A stretch of 64,000 bases of DNA, from the NCBI GenBank assembly GCA_036499395.1, contig DASYDW010000068.1, positions 1 through 64,000 of the forward strand. The letters run 5' to 3'. This DNA comes from Pirellulales bacterium (GTDB taxonomy: Bacteria; Planctomycetota; Planctomycetia; Pirellulales; JACPPG01). Of the stretch, positions 1-8,233 are shown piece after piece (position 1 is the stretch's first letter; every line of letters starts with the position of its first letter). The position numbers and the translations under genes are program-made. Below the pieces are notes generated by a model. It saw only the letters and a program-made list of their open reading frames with translations, did no database searches and was not told where the DNA came from.

Positions 1-501
1 AATCGGCTAAGCACGACTATGCCACAAACGCTGGCCTAATTTCTAGAGGAAAAAAGGAAGTTGGTAATCAGTAGTCGTTAGCTAGTAGTCGGAACGAAGA
101 GCGGCGCGGGCGGCGCGAAAGAGTTGCTGACCACCGACTACCAGTTACTAGCTACTGCTCCGAGGTAGGGTGCGTCCGTGACGCACCGTCTTTCATTCTT
201 CGTATTTCATCCGCGAAAACCTGCGTCATCTGCGGATCGAAATGTCTTCGATGGCTGTTGATGCGCTAAGAAAACAATTCGGTGCGTCGCGGACGCACCC
301 TACGAAAGACGCACGCACGAAATGCGTACGCCGCGAGTTGGCGAAGAAAGAACCATCGCTGGCGTTTCGGGCTAGTGTTTGTCGCGATCGGTTTCGTGAT
401 GATGGTGTGTTTAACCCATCCATCATTCTGCACTCATCATTCTGCCTTTTCGTCAATGCTGGCTGCCTGCCGCCCTCTGGCTACTAGCAACTAGTTACTG
501 G
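1..501. repeat. Gene-free repeat region downstream of the secretion cluster
   Basis: No convincing gene lies here; the open frames are short and lack recognisable content. The stretch is built of short repeats. A 23-bp palindromic unit starting GTAGGGTGCGTCC is at 165-187, and its reverse complement, with one base different, is at 281-303, so the two could pair over about 95 bp. A second motif made of CTAGTA/ACTAGTT/GGCTAC words occurs around 68-88, 131-163 and 479-506. A relative of the first unit is at 15471-15493. Such dispersed hairpins are common between genes in large planctomycete genomes. Their function is unknown. Confidence 0.7.
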
Positions 502-3500
502 CTACTCGTCGCTGGTCAGTGGAGCGGCGGTGGGCGCGGCTTGTGCGGTGATTTGGTCGCAGGTGGTGGCGAGCCAGTTTTCGGAGGGGGGTGAGTAGGG
601 GCGGAATTTTTCCAGGCGGCCCTCGTCTTCACGGTGCAGCAAGGCGCGGTACTTGCCCAGGAAGCTGGCGGCGGGGGTGTCCATCAGCAGGCTCGAATCC
701 GCGGCACTCATTTGCAGTAGCAACCGGGTGTCGAATTCCTTCAATCCTTGCCGTTCGAGCATGCGCTGGAAGTTTGTCAGCGAGTCGCACCAGACGATCG
801 TGTGGATGCCTACCGGAGCCCCGTCGCGCAGGATGTCGGCGAAATGCTGATCGGGACGTTTGGGTGTTTCTTCGGCACTGCGCGAAAAGCTGAAATCCTC
901 TTCCTGCTTGCGCAGCTCGCGCATGCGCGGCAGGTCGAACACGAACAGGAAGCGTGGGCCTGTGTCGACGGCTCCGGAGTGCCGGCTCTCGACTTCGGCT
1001 GCTAGCTCGGCGAGCGCCGCGGACGTATCGTTGGCCGGCACCAACCGCACCTGGCCAGGCAACAGTCGTGGCAGTTTCGCAAACAGCGGCACATAATCGC
1101 GGTCCGGCAAGGCGCCGTTGAGAATCGTGAACGAAGCGCTCGCGGGCTGGCCGTTGCCGCCGGCGATTGGGAATTGCGAGGCCAGGCTGATGATCGAGCT
1201 GATGAACATGCCGGCCGCGGCATCGTCATTCTGGCCGATCATCAACAAGTTGGACCCGCCACGACGGGTGAACGTGACTGAAGTTGCCGATTGAATGGCC
1301 AGCGGCTCGCCCAGCCAAACCAGCGGGGCAACGGCAGCGGTGGATGGGCCGCCCGTCGCTTCGATTGTTTCCTCGGAAAGTGCGTCGGACGATTCCACAA
1401 CGCTTGGTTGAGTTAGCACAGCCGGCGGCGTGGAACTGGCCGTGGCGATCAGCGCGGCGAGGGTTTCGCTCTTCTCCATGTCGGCGGGACGGGTTCCTTC
1501 GAAGACGATCTGCTGCCGACGCGTGCGTGGCGGGCGCTGGGCATTGAGCTTGGTGACTTCGTCCAGGAACACGTCGCGCCGCTCGTCCGGCAGCCAGACA
1601 ACCTGGAAGGGATGGTTTCCTTCGACCATGCCATTAGCGTCGTTGTAGATCGCCTCGCCGGGACGCGACAGAAGTCGGGCCGCCGAGTTCTCTTCACTGA
1701 GAATCAGGTGCGCGTCGGATTCGGCGCATTGCAAGGCGATGCGCACCGCCATCTGGCCGAGCGTGGTGCGGGCCAGCGAGTACGCTCCGCCCAGGGTTTG
1801 CGAGCCGAGGTGTACGTGGATACCGAAAGCGCGTCCTTGCCGTACCAGGCGGTCCAGCAGCAGCGAGGCTTCTTGCGCCACCTTGTCATCTTCGACGAAG
1901 AATTCCTGGAACTCGTCGACGATGAACAGGATGCGCGGCAAAATTTCGCCGGAGTCACGAAAGCCGGCAATATCCTGCACGCCCGCCTCGCGAAAGCGTT
2001 CGCCGCGCTCGCGCATCTCGGCGTCCAGCCGTTGCATCACGCTCAGGCCGAACTCGCGTTCGCTTTCGATCGCGATGACGCGCGCGTGCGGCAACTCGTG
2101 CGTGACGTAGGTCTTGAATTCGACCCCTTTTTTGAAGTCGATGAGGTACAGCTCGATTTCGTCAGGGCTGTAGCGCAGCGCGGCATTGGTGATCAGCGCG
2201 TGCAACAGGGTCGACTTGCCCGAGCCCGTTTTGCCGGCGATCAGCACATGCTGCGAAGTTCCGTGACCCAGCCGAAGGTGTTGCAAGCGCGTGGCGCCTG
2301 CGCGCCCCAGCGGGACGTCGATGCCTCGGCGGCTGTCCCCTTTCCAATAAGCGTCGTCTGGCGGGGCGATGGCTTCGAAGGGAACTTCGACGCGCTTGGC
2401 CGTGTGCGCCGCGGCCCCGACTGTGTTCAACACCGCCTTGCATTCCTCGGTGGGCGGATTGTCGACGACGAGCGGCAACTCTTTGAAGTCAGGTTCTTGC
2501 CAAGCGAGGTCGTTGCCCGAGATCGTGAATACCGTGGCGTGTTTTTGCAGATCGGCCAGGCTGATGCCGGGGAGTGCCGGCTGCTTGGTATCGACGCTGA
2601 CCAAGACTTGCACGCCGCAGCGCGGACCACTGGCGGCGATGCTCAGTAGTCGGCGGGCCGAGGCTTCGGTGAAGCCGGCCGGAAAGTTGGCCACGACCAG
2701 AACGCGAAACGCCTCGGCCACTTCGCCAGCGGCTTCGTTGTACGCTTCGATCGTGGGGAATTCGTTGCGCAGGTATTTCTGGATAACGGTCTCTATATGT
2801 TCGGTCAGATCGGCGAGCCGCTGCTCGATCTGAACCGGCTCGGTCCAGATGCGATGATTCACCAACGCCTCGTCGTGGTCGGCCAGGTGCATAAAGGCCG
2901 CGAAGTTCTGGCCCAGCCCGACGGGATCGACGATCGTTAGTCGCACTTTGCCTGGCGGCACAGCGGTGAGCAGGCGTAATAACACGACTTGAAACAGCGC
3001 GATCGCGCGACGCCGGCCTTCACCTTGCGTCTTGATGAAAATCGACGTGCCGCCCGGGAAGTCCAATAGCGCGGGCAGCTTGAAAACCAAATCCTGATTC
3101 TCGGCGTCGACCGGCGCGGCACGAGCCCGCAGGTCGAGCGTCAGGTCGCCGAAACGGATGGCCTTTGGCACGTCGCGCTGCGGACGCCAATCGCCGCCGG
3201 TGACGATGTCCCATGGGGGGCAGCTGTGGTCGATCTCTTGGTTGATCGCTGCCAATTCGCCCTGCGCGGCGGTATAGCCGGCTTGCCAGTCGAGCGCGAT
3301 GGTCGTGCGGGCCCGCTCGAATTCCGCCTGGTTCGAGGCCAAGCGGCGCTCTTTGACGGCTTGCGCCTCGGACATTGCTTGCTCGTAGCGCTGGCGCGCG
3401 TCGGCCTTTTGCTGGGCTTCGACGTTTTGCGATTTGGCGAGCTCTTCGTCGAGGCGGCGTTGCAGGGTGACCAAATGCTGATCGGCTTCTTCGGTCAGTT

Positions 3501-4509
3501 TTGGCAGTTCGACTTCGCGGCGTTGTTTACATGTTGCCAGGACGGGCGCGTGTTGCTCGGTGGCGCGTGCGTACTCAGTATCGCGCTGGCGGCGGATTTC
3601 GGCTCGCTTGCGCTTGTAGTTGGCCGCCGATTTTTCGAGGTAGCGGCGCGCCGAAGTTTCGGCCTGCTTAACCGACGCGAGTAGGGGGCGAAAGCGGGCC
3701 GCGGTTTGCCGGCGCGCCACGCCACGCAACCAGATCGTCAGTCCGACGCCGGCGCCGGCCGTCAGAACCAGCGTGACGCCGGCTGTGATCGGCAAGCTGC
3801 CGTTGCTGAGCCAGGCCACGGCCGGCGCGGTCAGCGCCGCCACGACCATGAAGATCCAGGCGGCGTTCGCGCTGCGCACCGCGTCGGGCAATTTCAGTGC
3901 GCGGAGTGCCTGCAGTTCGGCCTTGGCCGTTTCCAGCGACTGGCCGAGCAGGTCGGCATGGTCGAGAGCCACGTCGTCGTCCGGCGGAGGTACGACGGTT
4001 TGGTCGATGATGCTGCGATGGCCGAGCCGCTGGAGTTCGTAGATTGCGTCGGTTTCAATCCCTCGGGTCGTGCGCAACCGGCTGCGCAATTGCTGCTGCA
4101 ACTCGGCGATGTTTTCGGACATGCGCTTACGGCTGGCCTCGAACACCGTCCGCGCCAGCCAGCGCGCCTCGTCGACGGCTTTGTGGGCCTTGCGCTCGGC
4201 CCGATTGATATCGTTGACCATCCGCTGCGCGGCGTCCTGGCTGGACTCTTCGATTTTACGCGAGTGCGCCTTCCACTGACCGATAAGGGTCTCGCGGGCG
4301 GTGCGTTCGGCGCGTTCGGCCGCGCCGGCCTCGGCCTGATAGCGGGCCGTGATCTCGGCCGAGGCGCGCTGAAAGTCGGCGGTGATTTCCTTTTCGCCGG
4401 CGCGATAGGACGCGTCGGCAACCTGCTCGGCCTGGACGCGATCGTCCACGAGCCGCACCAGCGTCTCTAGCACGCGTTTTTCACGCTCGACGACGCGTAT
4501 GGGGCTCAT
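502..4509 (-). CDS. FtsK/SpoIIIE-type ATPase of a type VII secretion-like cluster (EssC/EccC-like)
   Basis: A 1335-residue protein. Residues about 30-210 and 280-420 are charged heptad-like coiled coil, and two membrane helices lie at about 216-235 and 239-262. The FtsK/SpoIIIE ATPase domain follows, with Walker A GKTGSGKST at 759-767 and Walker B ending VDE at 864-866. A region after about 1060 resembles a second, degenerate ATPase fold without a P-loop. It is the last gene of a minus-strand group that starts with a WXG100-type gene at 5848. In known type VII systems EssC/EccC is a membrane-anchored FtsK ATPase that drives export of WXG100 proteins. By context this is the motor. It lacks the FHA domain of EssC, and the coiled coil is an unusual N-terminus. 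The chromosome-partition role of FtsK is unlikely because no gamma domain is seen. Confidence 0.85.
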   Translation of the reverse strand: MSPIRVVEREKRVLETLVRLVDDRVQAEQVADASYRAGEKEITADFQRASAEITARYQAEAGAAERAERTARETLIGQWKAHSRKIEESSQDAAQRMVNDINRAERKAHKAVDEARWLARTVFEASRKRMSENIAELQQQLRSRLRTTRGIETDAIYELQRLGHRSIIDQTVVPPPDDDVALDHADLLGQSLETAKAELQALRALKLPDAVRSANAAWIFMVVAALTAPAVAWLSNGSLPITAGVTLVLTAGAGVGLTIWLRGVARRQTAARFRPLLASVKQAETSARRYLEKSAANYKRKRAEIRRQRDTEYARATEQHAPVLATCKQRREVELPKLTEEADQHLVTLQRRLDEELAKSQNVEAQQKADARQRYEQAMSEAQAVKERRLASNQAEFERARTTIALDWQAGYTAAQGELAAINQEIDHSCPPWDIVTGGDWRPQRDVPKAIRFGDLTLDLRARAAPVDAENQDLVFKLPALLDFPGGTSIFIKTQGEGRRRAIALFQVVLLRLLTAVPPGKVRLTIVDPVGLGQNFAAFMHLADHDEALVNHRIWTEPVQIEQRLADLTEHIETVIQKYLRNEFPTIEAYNEAAGEVAEAFRVLVVANFPAGFTEASARRLLSIAASGPRCGVQVLVSVDTKQPALPGISLADLQKHATVFTISGNDLAWQEPDFKELPLVVDNPPTEECKAVLNTVGAAAHTAKRVEVPFEAIAPPDDAYWKGDSRRGIDVPLGRAGATRLQHLRLGHGTSQHVLIAGKTGSGKSTLLHALITNAALRYSPDEIELYLIDFKKGVEFKTYVTHELPHARVIAIESEREFGLSVMQRLDAEMRERGERFREAGVQDIAGFRDSGEILPRILFIVDEFQEFFVEDDKVAQEASLLLDRLVRQGRAFGIHVHLGSQTLGGAYSLARTTLGQMAVRIALQCAESDAHLILSEENSAARLLSRPGEAIYNDANGMVEGNHPFQVVWLPDERRDVFLDEVTKLNAQRPPRTRRQQIVFEGTRPADMEKSETLAALIATASSTPPAVLTQPSVVESSDALSEETIEATGGPSTAAVAPLVWLGEPLAIQSATSVTFTRRGGSNLLMIGQNDDAAAGMFISSIISLASQFPIAGGNGQPASASFTILNGALPDRDYVPLFAKLPRLLPGQVRLVPANDTSAALAELAAEVESRHSGAVDTGPRFLFVFDLPRMRELRKQEEDFSFSRSAEETPKRPDQHFADILRDGAPVGIHTIVWCDSLTNFQRMLERQGLKEFDTRLLLQMSAADSSLLMDTPAASFLGKYRALLHREDEGRLEKFRPYSPPSENWLATTCDQITAQAAPTAAPLTSDE

Positions 4510-4590
4510 GAAGGATTCAGGACGCGCGAAAGGAAGAGAGGATTAGTATTCAGCAATGATTTTGTTGCGGATGTGATGTGGAGCGAAGGG

Positions 4591-4803
4591 CTATTTGCAT
4601 TCGAATTCGCATTTCTTGAGTATTTCGGCCAAGCGCTCCAGGGCGCGGATGGTTGTCGCCAGTTTCGGTTCGTAATGCTCTAAATGTTTACGTTCGAATT
4701 CGCGCATGACCTGGTCGTTCCATTCTCCCTGAGTCTGGTCCCAACGCAGCTTCATCGTGCGGGCGGCATGGATCAGGCGGGCTTTATTGTCGTCGAAGAT
4801 CAT
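4591..4803 (-). CDS. Small helical WxD protein, WXG100-like candidate substrate
   Basis: A 70-residue, highly charged, almost entirely helical protein with a central W28-N29-D30 where WXG100 proteins have W-x-G. The segments either side are amphipathic, compatible with a helix-turn-helix hairpin. It sits 3 bp after the 253-residue gene and 81 bp before the ATPase gene, on the same strand, so co-transcription is likely. It has no signal peptide. The family is not one I recognise by name; the WXG100-like reading rests on size, helicity, the W-x-D turn and context. Confidence 0.6.
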   Translation of the reverse strand: MIFDDNKARLIHAARTMKLRWDQTQGEWNDQVMREFERKHLEHYEPKLATTIRALERLAEILKKCEFECK

Positions 4804-4806
4804 GGC

Positions 4807-5568
4807 TTACTTCTCGTCGACAGTGTTGTTGTCAGTAAGCTGACCGCTTGCGATATCGCCGGTGGTTGCCGACAGTGGGATTGTAGGGTCGTCGACCGTT
4901 GGTGGTGGCGTTTGCGAATTTTCGGTGGCGGTGAGTTGCAGGTCGCTTTCTTGGGCCTCGCCCGCTATGTTCGGCTCGGCTGCTTCCTGAGCCTCGCCCG
5001 CCGGCTGCGACTCAGTAGCTTCCGGCGCCTCGCCCGCTGCGCGCGACTGGGTCACACGTTCCATGATCCCTTCGGTGTTGGGCGCGGAGATGCTGATATA
5101 TTCGAGCAGGCGATTCACGCTGGCCTGCAGGAATGCCGCGGCGCGGGGGACGTCGGAGACTGCCGAATTGCGGAGCGGCTCGGCCTTCATGCGATATTCG
5201 TTGACGGCTTGCTTGACTTTGGGAATCCATCGCCGGACCAGCGTTAGCTTGTCTTCGGCCAGGTGCAACTTCTTCTTGGCGGCGTCGAGCACCTTTTTCT
5301 CGTGATGGCAGGAGGGGGTGCGATAGGCATCGACCGTGGCTTGCAGGCAGCGGTGCAATTCGGTCTTGGCCTCGTTCACGATCTCCTCGCGCAAGCGTAC
5401 TTCGTCGCGCCAGAACTTGATTTGATCTTCTTCGAGCCAACTGAGGAATTTGTCGGCTTCCAACTGGATCGACGACAGCGACTGCTCGGCCTCTTCGCCA
5501 AAGATGTAGAGAGCCGCGCGAAACGCTTCGAGCGCCTCGATCGATTTGACGTGTACGCCTGGCCGCAT
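4807..5568 (-). CDS. Helical protein with acidic Ala/Glu-rich tail, secretion cluster
   Basis: 253 residues. The first 170 or so are charged helix, with tryptophans at 44 and 53 and a W53-R54-D55 motif matching the W-R-D turn of the neighbouring WXG100-type protein. Residues about 175-253 are low-complexity, rich in Ala, Glu, Thr and Pro, with three imperfect copies of an AGEAxEA unit, and are probably disordered. There is no signal peptide or membrane helix. The gene begins 7 bp after the WXG100-type gene and ends 3 bp before the 70-residue gene, consistent with one operon. It may be a longer substrate, a chaperone or an adaptor for the ATPase; the sequence does not decide which. Confidence 0.65.
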   Translation of the reverse strand: MRPGVHVKSIEALEAFRAALYIFGEEAEQSLSSIQLEADKFLSWLEEDQIKFWRDEVRLREEIVNEAKTELHRCLQATVDAYRTPSCHHEKKVLDAAKKKLHLAEDKLTLVRRWIPKVKQAVNEYRMKAEPLRNSAVSDVPRAAAFLQASVNRLLEYISISAPNTEGIMERVTQSRAAGEAPEATESQPAGEAQEAAEPNIAGEAQESDLQLTATENSQTPPPTVDDPTIPLSATTGDIASGQLTDNNTVDEK

Positions 5569-5575
5569 GGTTGCC

Positions 5576-5848
5576 TCAGCGTTGCCGCAAGTATTCCTCG
5601 GCGCGATCCGCTTTTCGCATCAGGAAGGGGACGTGGGCGTCGACCGTCTCGATGAACTTCGACAGCGTCAGAATGGTCTGCTCGAACTCTTCGTTGAACT
5701 TCTGCTGTTCCTTGTCGCGCCAACTCTGGCTGAGGTTCTTCATCTGACCGCTCATGGTCATCATCTGCGTTTGCAGATCGCTATTGAAGCGCTTCAGGCT
5801 GTGGGCAAACCGGCGAAGTTGTTCCGGGTCGACGATGGCTTGCGACAT
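5576..5848 (-). CDS. WXG100-family protein (ESAT-6-like)
   Basis: A 90-residue protein that fits the WXG100 fold: two long helices around a turn with W43-R44-D45 in place of W-x-G, followed by a phenylalanine-containing helix (KFNEEFEQ). The length, charge and lack of a signal peptide match ESAT-6/CFP-10-like proteins, which form helical dimers and leave the cell through an FtsK-type ATPase. It is the first gene of the minus-strand group ending in such an ATPase (502-4509). The promoter should lie in the 530-bp gap above 5848. The C-terminal YxxxD/E export signal is not obvious; the tail reads EEYLRQR. Confidence 0.8.
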   Translation of the reverse strand: MSQAIVDPEQLRRFAHSLKRFNSDLQTQMMTMSGQMKNLSQSWRDKEQQKFNEEFEQTILTLSKFIETVDAHVPFLMRKADRAEEYLRQR

Positions 5849-6381
5849 GTTTCACGCTGTGGTTGGTCAGTGACGATGCAGGAGCCGACTTCCCTTAGAA
5901 TTGCGAATGGCCACTGCGCTTCGCCGTACTTTTCGCGCGATGGTTTGACGGCCACGCGAAAGATCGTCGCAGCGCAGACAGCCCGTGCCAGAAATGAATT
6001 GCCGAACAGGCGACGAGGGGATGCCAAAATCCCCCTGGCGGCATGGCCCTGTTCCCTGCCAGCCACCACCATTAAAGTGTAAGGCGTTGGGCAGCAGATG
6101 TAAATCGGACCTGCCGCTGGTTACTGGGTGAATTCGAAGCTTATCGTTGATGGCGCTGGCAACGCCTTAAGGATATGAGCTGAAGATTTCGCAGATAAAC
6201 GCAGATTTGATGTTAATTGTGAACGTTCCCGGTCGGAATGTTCGGGCGCCGATCGATGTGGAGTTCCCTATCTTAAGTCCGCGACAATCCTGGTTGCCGA
6301 AGAAGCAAGGGACACGTTCGCCGCCGGTGAAGTCGGGCCGTTAGGGGGCGATCGAAAATATTCTTTCTAGGAGATACGACT
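5849..6381. other. Intergenic, divergent between the secretion cluster and rpiB
   Basis: No supported gene. Open frames here have no recognisable content and no good ribosome site. The stretch must hold the promoters of the leftward WXG100 operon and the rightward rpiB gene. I see no convincing -35/-10 pair, operator or terminator. Confidence 0.5.
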
Positions 6382-6831
6382 ATGCGCGTCGGCATCGCGG
6401 CCGATCATGGCGGCTTTGAATTGAAAGAGCAGTTGGCTGCGTCGCTGCGCGCGAGCGGGTACGATCTGGTCGACTTTGGCGCGACGAGCATGGATAAGGG
6501 GGACGATTATCCCGATTACGTCGTGCCACTGGCCGAGGCCGTCGCCAAAGGGGCGGTCGAACGTGGCATCGCGGTTTGTGGCAGCGGCGTGGGGGCATCG
6601 ATCGCGGCAAATAAGATTCCGGGCGCCCGGGCGTGTCTGATTCACGATAGCTTCTCGGCGCACCAGGGCGTTGAAGATGACAACATGAATATCCTCTGCC
6701 TGGGAGGGCGGATCATCGGTCCGATGCTGGCCGAAGAGTTGATTCGGTTTTTTCTCAAGGCGAAATTCACGGGGGCCGAGCGCCATGAGCGGCGTCTAGC
6801 AAAAGTCGCGGCGTTGGAACGCCGCGGCTAG
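6382..6831 (+). CDS. rpiB: Ribose 5-phosphate isomerase B
   Basis: 149 residues, the normal length for RpiB/LacAB isomerases. It interconverts ribose 5-phosphate and ribulose 5-phosphate in the cytoplasmic pentose phosphate pathway. The sequence shows the N-terminal ADHGG phosphate-binding segment, the catalytic-loop motif CGSGVGASIAANK with the active cysteine, and the conserved HNxN-like stretch ending DDNMNILCLGGR. The start is well supported by TAGGAGA about 7 bases upstream. It appears monocistronic; the next gene begins 74 bp downstream. Confidence 0.95.
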   Translation: MRVGIAADHGGFELKEQLAASLRASGYDLVDFGATSMDKGDDYPDYVVPLAEAVAKGAVERGIAVCGSGVGASIAANKIPGARACLIHDSFSAHQGVEDDNMNILCLGGRIIGPMLAEELIRFFLKAKFTGAERHERRLAKVAALERRG

Positions 6832-6905
6832 CTCGTTCGCGGCGAGCCGCTCGGAGCGGTGGGGGAGAAGAAAAAGGTACCTGACACCTTTTTTCGGGAG
6901 GGCCG

Positions 6906-7838
6906 ATGGCTGATCCGTGGCGTGGCATCTCCATGCGTGCCGTGTTTCAGTTGATGGCTCTAGCGCCGCTAATTGTTTGCAGCGCGACTTTCGCCCAGGC
7001 CGCTGATGATGCGGATGCGCCGATCAAGTTTCGAAGCAATCTGCGCTACAGTGAAGCGGGTCCCAGTTGCATGCTCGATCTGGCGATTCCGCGCATGCCT
7101 GCAGGCCGGCGTCCGGCGGTGGTCGTTATTCATGGCGGCGGCTGGATCGAAGGGGACAAGTCGAGCTTTGCCTCGGCCTTGCACGGTGTGCCGGGGAATA
7201 TCGAAGAGTTCGCCCGGCTGGGGTTCGTGGCGGCCACGATCAATTATCGATTATCGCGCGAAGCGCCGTTTCCGGCGGCGCTTGACGACTGTCGCGCGGC
7301 GGTGCGCTACTTACGCGCGCATGCCGAGGAATTTCGGATCGATCCCGAACACGTGGGGGCCTATGGAAACTCGGCCGGAGGGCATTTGGCCTTGTTGCTG
7401 AGTATGAACGAAGAGCCGAGTGCCGATGACACACAGGATCCCGCCCAACGGTTTTCGAGTGGCGTGCAGGCCTCCGCGAGCGACAGTGGTCCGCTCGATC
7501 TAACGCGGCAGCACCAGCAGAATCAACTGCGCGGAGTGATCGAAACCTTCCTGGGAGGCCCTCCGCAGGGCAAACTTGTCGACGCTTATCGCCGAGCATC
7601 GCCCGCCGCGCATCCAAGTGTGAAAGCGCCGCTGTTGCTGATTTACGGCGCGGACGATGAACAAGTCGATGTGCGCACGGCGGACGAATTTGTCGCGGCG
7701 CTCGTCAAAGCCGGGCACCAGGATGTGAGCTATATTCGTCTGGCCAAAGTAGGGCATTGCCCGCATTCGTTAGTTCGGGTTCCGTGGCTGAAACCCGTCG
7801 TGAACGACTTCTTCCTACGCACCCTCGAACAGAAGTGA
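6906..7838 (+). CDS. Secreted alpha/beta hydrolase (BD-FAE/esterase type)
   Basis: 310 residues. A hydrophobic signal peptide ends near the AQA at about 30-32. The oxyanion-hole motif HGGGW is at 76-80 and the nucleophile elbow GNSAGG places the catalytic serine at 156. A late GADDEQVD supplies the likely acid and VGHCPHS the histidine. This is the carboxylesterase/BD-FAE subgroup of alpha/beta hydrolases, abundant in planctomycetes and often assigned to acetyl ester removal from polysaccharides; the substrate here is unknown. A GGGAGG ribosome site precedes 6906; the in-frame ATG at 6933 would give a shorter signal peptide and is the alternative start. The next gene starts 5 bp after the stop. 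Confidence 0.85.
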   Translation: MADPWRGISMRAVFQLMALAPLIVCSATFAQAADDADAPIKFRSNLRYSEAGPSCMLDLAIPRMPAGRRPAVVVIHGGGWIEGDKSSFASALHGVPGNIEEFARLGFVAATINYRLSREAPFPAALDDCRAAVRYLRAHAEEFRIDPEHVGAYGNSAGGHLALLLSMNEEPSADDTQDPAQRFSSGVQASASDSGPLDLTRQHQQNQLRGVIETFLGGPPQGKLVDAYRRASPAAHPSVKAPLLLIYGADDEQVDVRTADEFVAALVKAGHQDVSYIRLAKVGHCPHSLVRVPWLKPVVNDFFLRTLEQK

Positions 7839-7843
7839 CGACC

Positions 7844-8233
7844 ATGTCGAATGTGCCGGAACGCCCGCGTATGGACGTGAAGGGCTTTCACCTTCCGTTT
7901 CGGCATCGTCCGTGGCATCTGGCCGGCCGCATGATGTGGCGTTCTTTGGCGCTATTGCCGCTGGGGCTGGCGACCCTGGGATTGGGGATGGCGATCTATC
8001 ACTGGGTTGAGGGGTTGGCGTGGCCTGACGCTTTTCTGAACGCGGCGATGTTGTTGGGAGGGATGGGGCCGGTCGATCCGCTTCATACGCAGGCCGGCAA
8101 ATGGCTGGCCGGACTGTACGCCCTGTTTGCTGGCGTGGTCTTCCTGGTCCTGGCCGGCGTGATGCTGGCACCGGTCGTACACCACGTGCTGGCCCAGTTT
8201 CATCTCGACGCGGCCGAAGATTCCTCCAAATAG
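7844..8233 (+). CDS. Two-helix membrane protein resembling a K+ channel pore with a lost filter
   Basis: 129 residues from the ATG at 7844, 5 bp after the hydrolase stop, so probably co-transcribed. A basic N-terminus leads into a helix at about 28-48, then a short amphipathic segment and loop (AMLLGGMGPVDP), then a second helix at about 88-110 and a cytoplasmic tail. The layout of helix, WVEG, pore helix, loop, helix matches two-TM potassium channel subunits of the Ion_trans_2 type, but the TVGYGD selectivity filter is replaced by LGGMGPVD. It may be a channel relative that no longer conducts K+, or an unrelated membrane protein. The last 34 bp overlap the convergent kinase gene. Confidence 0.65.
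   Translation: MSNVPERPRMDVKGFHLPFRHRPWHLAGRMMWRSLALLPLGLATLGLGMAIYHWVEGLAWPDAFLNAAMLLGGMGPVDPLHTQAGKWLAGLYALFAGVVFLVLAGVMLAPVVHHVLAQFHLDAAEDSSK

Noticed and set aside
1612..2649. 345-codon plus-strand frame opposite the ATPase gene
   Set aside because: Antisense shadow of the FtsK-type ATPase; Arg/Ala/Val-rich with no domain and no ribosome site.
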